Shown: in pieces, positions 63,350 through 64,000 of the stretch
How the letters are laid out: each line of letters opens with the position of its first letter
Position numbering within the stretch: the stretch's first letter is position 1
Assembly (NCBI GenBank): GCA_040766585.1
Contig: JAXGQE010000010.1
Span: 1-64,000 of the forward strand
Length of the DNA stretch: 64,000 nucleotides
Source of the DNA: JAXGQE01 sp040766585
GTDB taxonomy: Bacteria > Bacillota > SLNR01
Reading direction: 5' to 3'
Position numbers and translations under genes: made by a program
The notes under the pieces: generated by a model
Told to the model about the DNA's origin: nothing
The model's database searches: none
The model's input: the letters and a program-made list of their open reading frames with translations, nothing else

Positions 63350-64000
63350 ATGAAAAAAAACATACCGGTTACCCGCAGCTGGATGCCCCCGTTTGACGAC
63401 TACTGCCGGGAGATTGAAGACCTGTGGGACAGCCGCTGGCTGACCAACATGGGGGATAAACACCGGCGGCTGGAAGAGGCTTTGGCTGAGTATCTGGATG
63501 TGCCGTATGTGGCTCTGTTTACCAACGGCCATTTGGCTCTGGAAACGGCGCTTCAGGCTTTGGAGCTTCAGGGGGAAGTGTTGACTACACCCTTTACCTT
63601 CGCCTCCACCACCCACGCCATTGTCCGATGCGGCCTGACTCCAGTGTTTGTGGATATTCGATCGGATGATTATACCCTGGATGCCAAAAAACTGGAAGAG
63701 TGCATTACGGACAAAACCTGCGCCATTGTGCCGGTCCATGTCTACGGACATCTCTGCAATTATGAAGCCATTGCCGATGTGGCCCATCGCTATGGACTGA
63801 AAGTGATTTACGATGCCGCCCATACTTTCGGCATGAAAGTTAACGGGAAGGGCGTCGGGCAGCTGGGGGATGTGTCCATGTTCAGTTTTCATGCCACCAA
63901 GGTCTTCCACACCATCGAAGGAGGCGCCCTGACCATGAAAGATCCGGATCTGTACCAGAAGGTGGTGCGGTGGCGAAACTTTGGTCTGGGGGGCCCCGAG
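63350..64000 (+). CDS. DegT/DnrJ/EryC1 aminotransferase, 3' end outside window
   Basis: The 217 visible residues cover about 55-60 percent of this PLP enzyme: MKKNIPVTRSWMPPFDDYC, ALFTNGHLALETALQAL, TPFTFASTTHAIVRCGLTPVFVDI, and VIYDAAHTFG, then the Schiff-base lysine at residue 184 in HATKVFHTIEGG. Family members transfer an amino group to keto-sugars bound to dTDP or UDP. GGGAGG lies upstream. In the same operon an ATP-grasp ligase and acetyltransferases could then acylate the new amino group. The rest lies past the window edge. Confidence 0.92.
   Translation, partial: MKKNIPVTRSWMPPFDDYCREIEDLWDSRWLTNMGDKHRRLEEALAEYLDVPYVALFTNGHLALETALQALELQGEVLTTPFTFASTTHAIVRCGLTPVFVDIRSDDYTLDAKKLEECITDKTCAIVPVHVYGHLCNYEAIADVAHRYGLKVIYDAAHTFGMKVNGKGVGQLGDVSMFSFHATKVFHTIEGGALTMKDPDLYQKVVRWRNFGLGGPE

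Noticed and set aside
62897..63910. A 337-codon minus-strand ORF over the ATP-grasp and aminotransferase genes
   Set aside because: It crosses two clear plus-strand genes with conserved motifs and has no motif or ribosome binding site of its own. It is a shadow frame.
1..64000. CRISPR arrays, rRNA and tRNA genes
   Set aside because: I looked for regular repeat-spacer units, tRNA cloverleaf ends and rRNA-like stretches and saw none. A tool such as tRNAscan-SE could still find a diverged tRNA.

Overview
The window looks like a chromosome segment of a Gram-positive Clostridia-type bacterium. The indications are AGGAGG-type ribosome binding sites, frequent TTG and GTG starts, cell-wall-binding type 2 repeats on a secreted protease, tandem large serine recombinases, and a UDP-sugar/cell-surface glycan locus. 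I cannot name a genus. By eye, base composition changes along the window: an AT-rich left part (about 1-26.4 kb, most AT-rich at 22-26.4 kb), then a more GC-balanced right part (26.4-64 kb).

Region 1 (1-9.8 kb) is the distal end of an integrated phage-like element. It holds tail/baseplate genes, a small zinc-ribbon protein, a holin, a badly frameshifted N-acetylmuramoyl-L-alanine amidase and three tandem large serine recombinases, the first of which is frameshifted. Region 2 (9.8-16.7 kb) is a mobile accessory module. It has a minus-strand operon of XRE regulator, ImmA/IrrE-type metalloprotease and PIN-like protein with an inverted-repeat operator, a second XRE gene, a RepA-like AAA ATPase, a fourth serine recombinase with an unusual C-terminal domain, and two downstream genes that carry versions of that same domain. 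The element ends against the 3' remnant of a bacterial sugar transferase gene, so it probably integrated into an exopolysaccharide locus.

Region 3 (16.7-26.4 kb) is a rearranged capsule/exopolysaccharide island. It contains a NeuD-like acetyltransferase, the UDP-N-acetyl-L-fucosamine pathway genes capE (5' truncated), capF and capG, a glycosyltransferase, a polymerase-fragment/deacetylase fusion, an acyltransferase and a MurJ-family flippase. Three gene junctions there look like deletion scars. Region 4 (26.4-35.7 kb) has galU, two glycosyltransferases, a UDP-ManNAc dehydrogenase and an O-antigen polymerase/ligase-like gene. That gene is split by a complete IS21-family element (31650-34391, 5-bp target duplication TATAT).

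Region 5 (35.7-49.3 kb) is a mixed housekeeping stretch: S66 carboxypeptidase, a TIGR04076 protein, an orphan 627-residue coiled-coil protein, an acetyltransferase, an FMN reductase, a 5'-nucleotidase, a universal stress protein, a dodecin whose start codon reads AGG, a DUF305 protein, a guanine/nucleoside deaminase and a 1314-residue subtilisin-like surface protease. Region 6 (49.4-64 kb) is a long plus-strand surface-glycan operon. It includes paired GNAT-like proteins, a GINT1-like propeller protein, two paralogous Wzx-type flippases, an FrhB-type iron-sulfur protein beside a polysaccharide pyruvyl transferase, GT2 glycosyltransferases, an ATP-grasp ligase and the start of a DegT-type aminotransferase. 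Together these suggest synthesis and export of an amino-sugar glycan decorated with pyruvyl and acyl or aminoacyl groups. No CRISPR array, rRNA or tRNA gene was seen.
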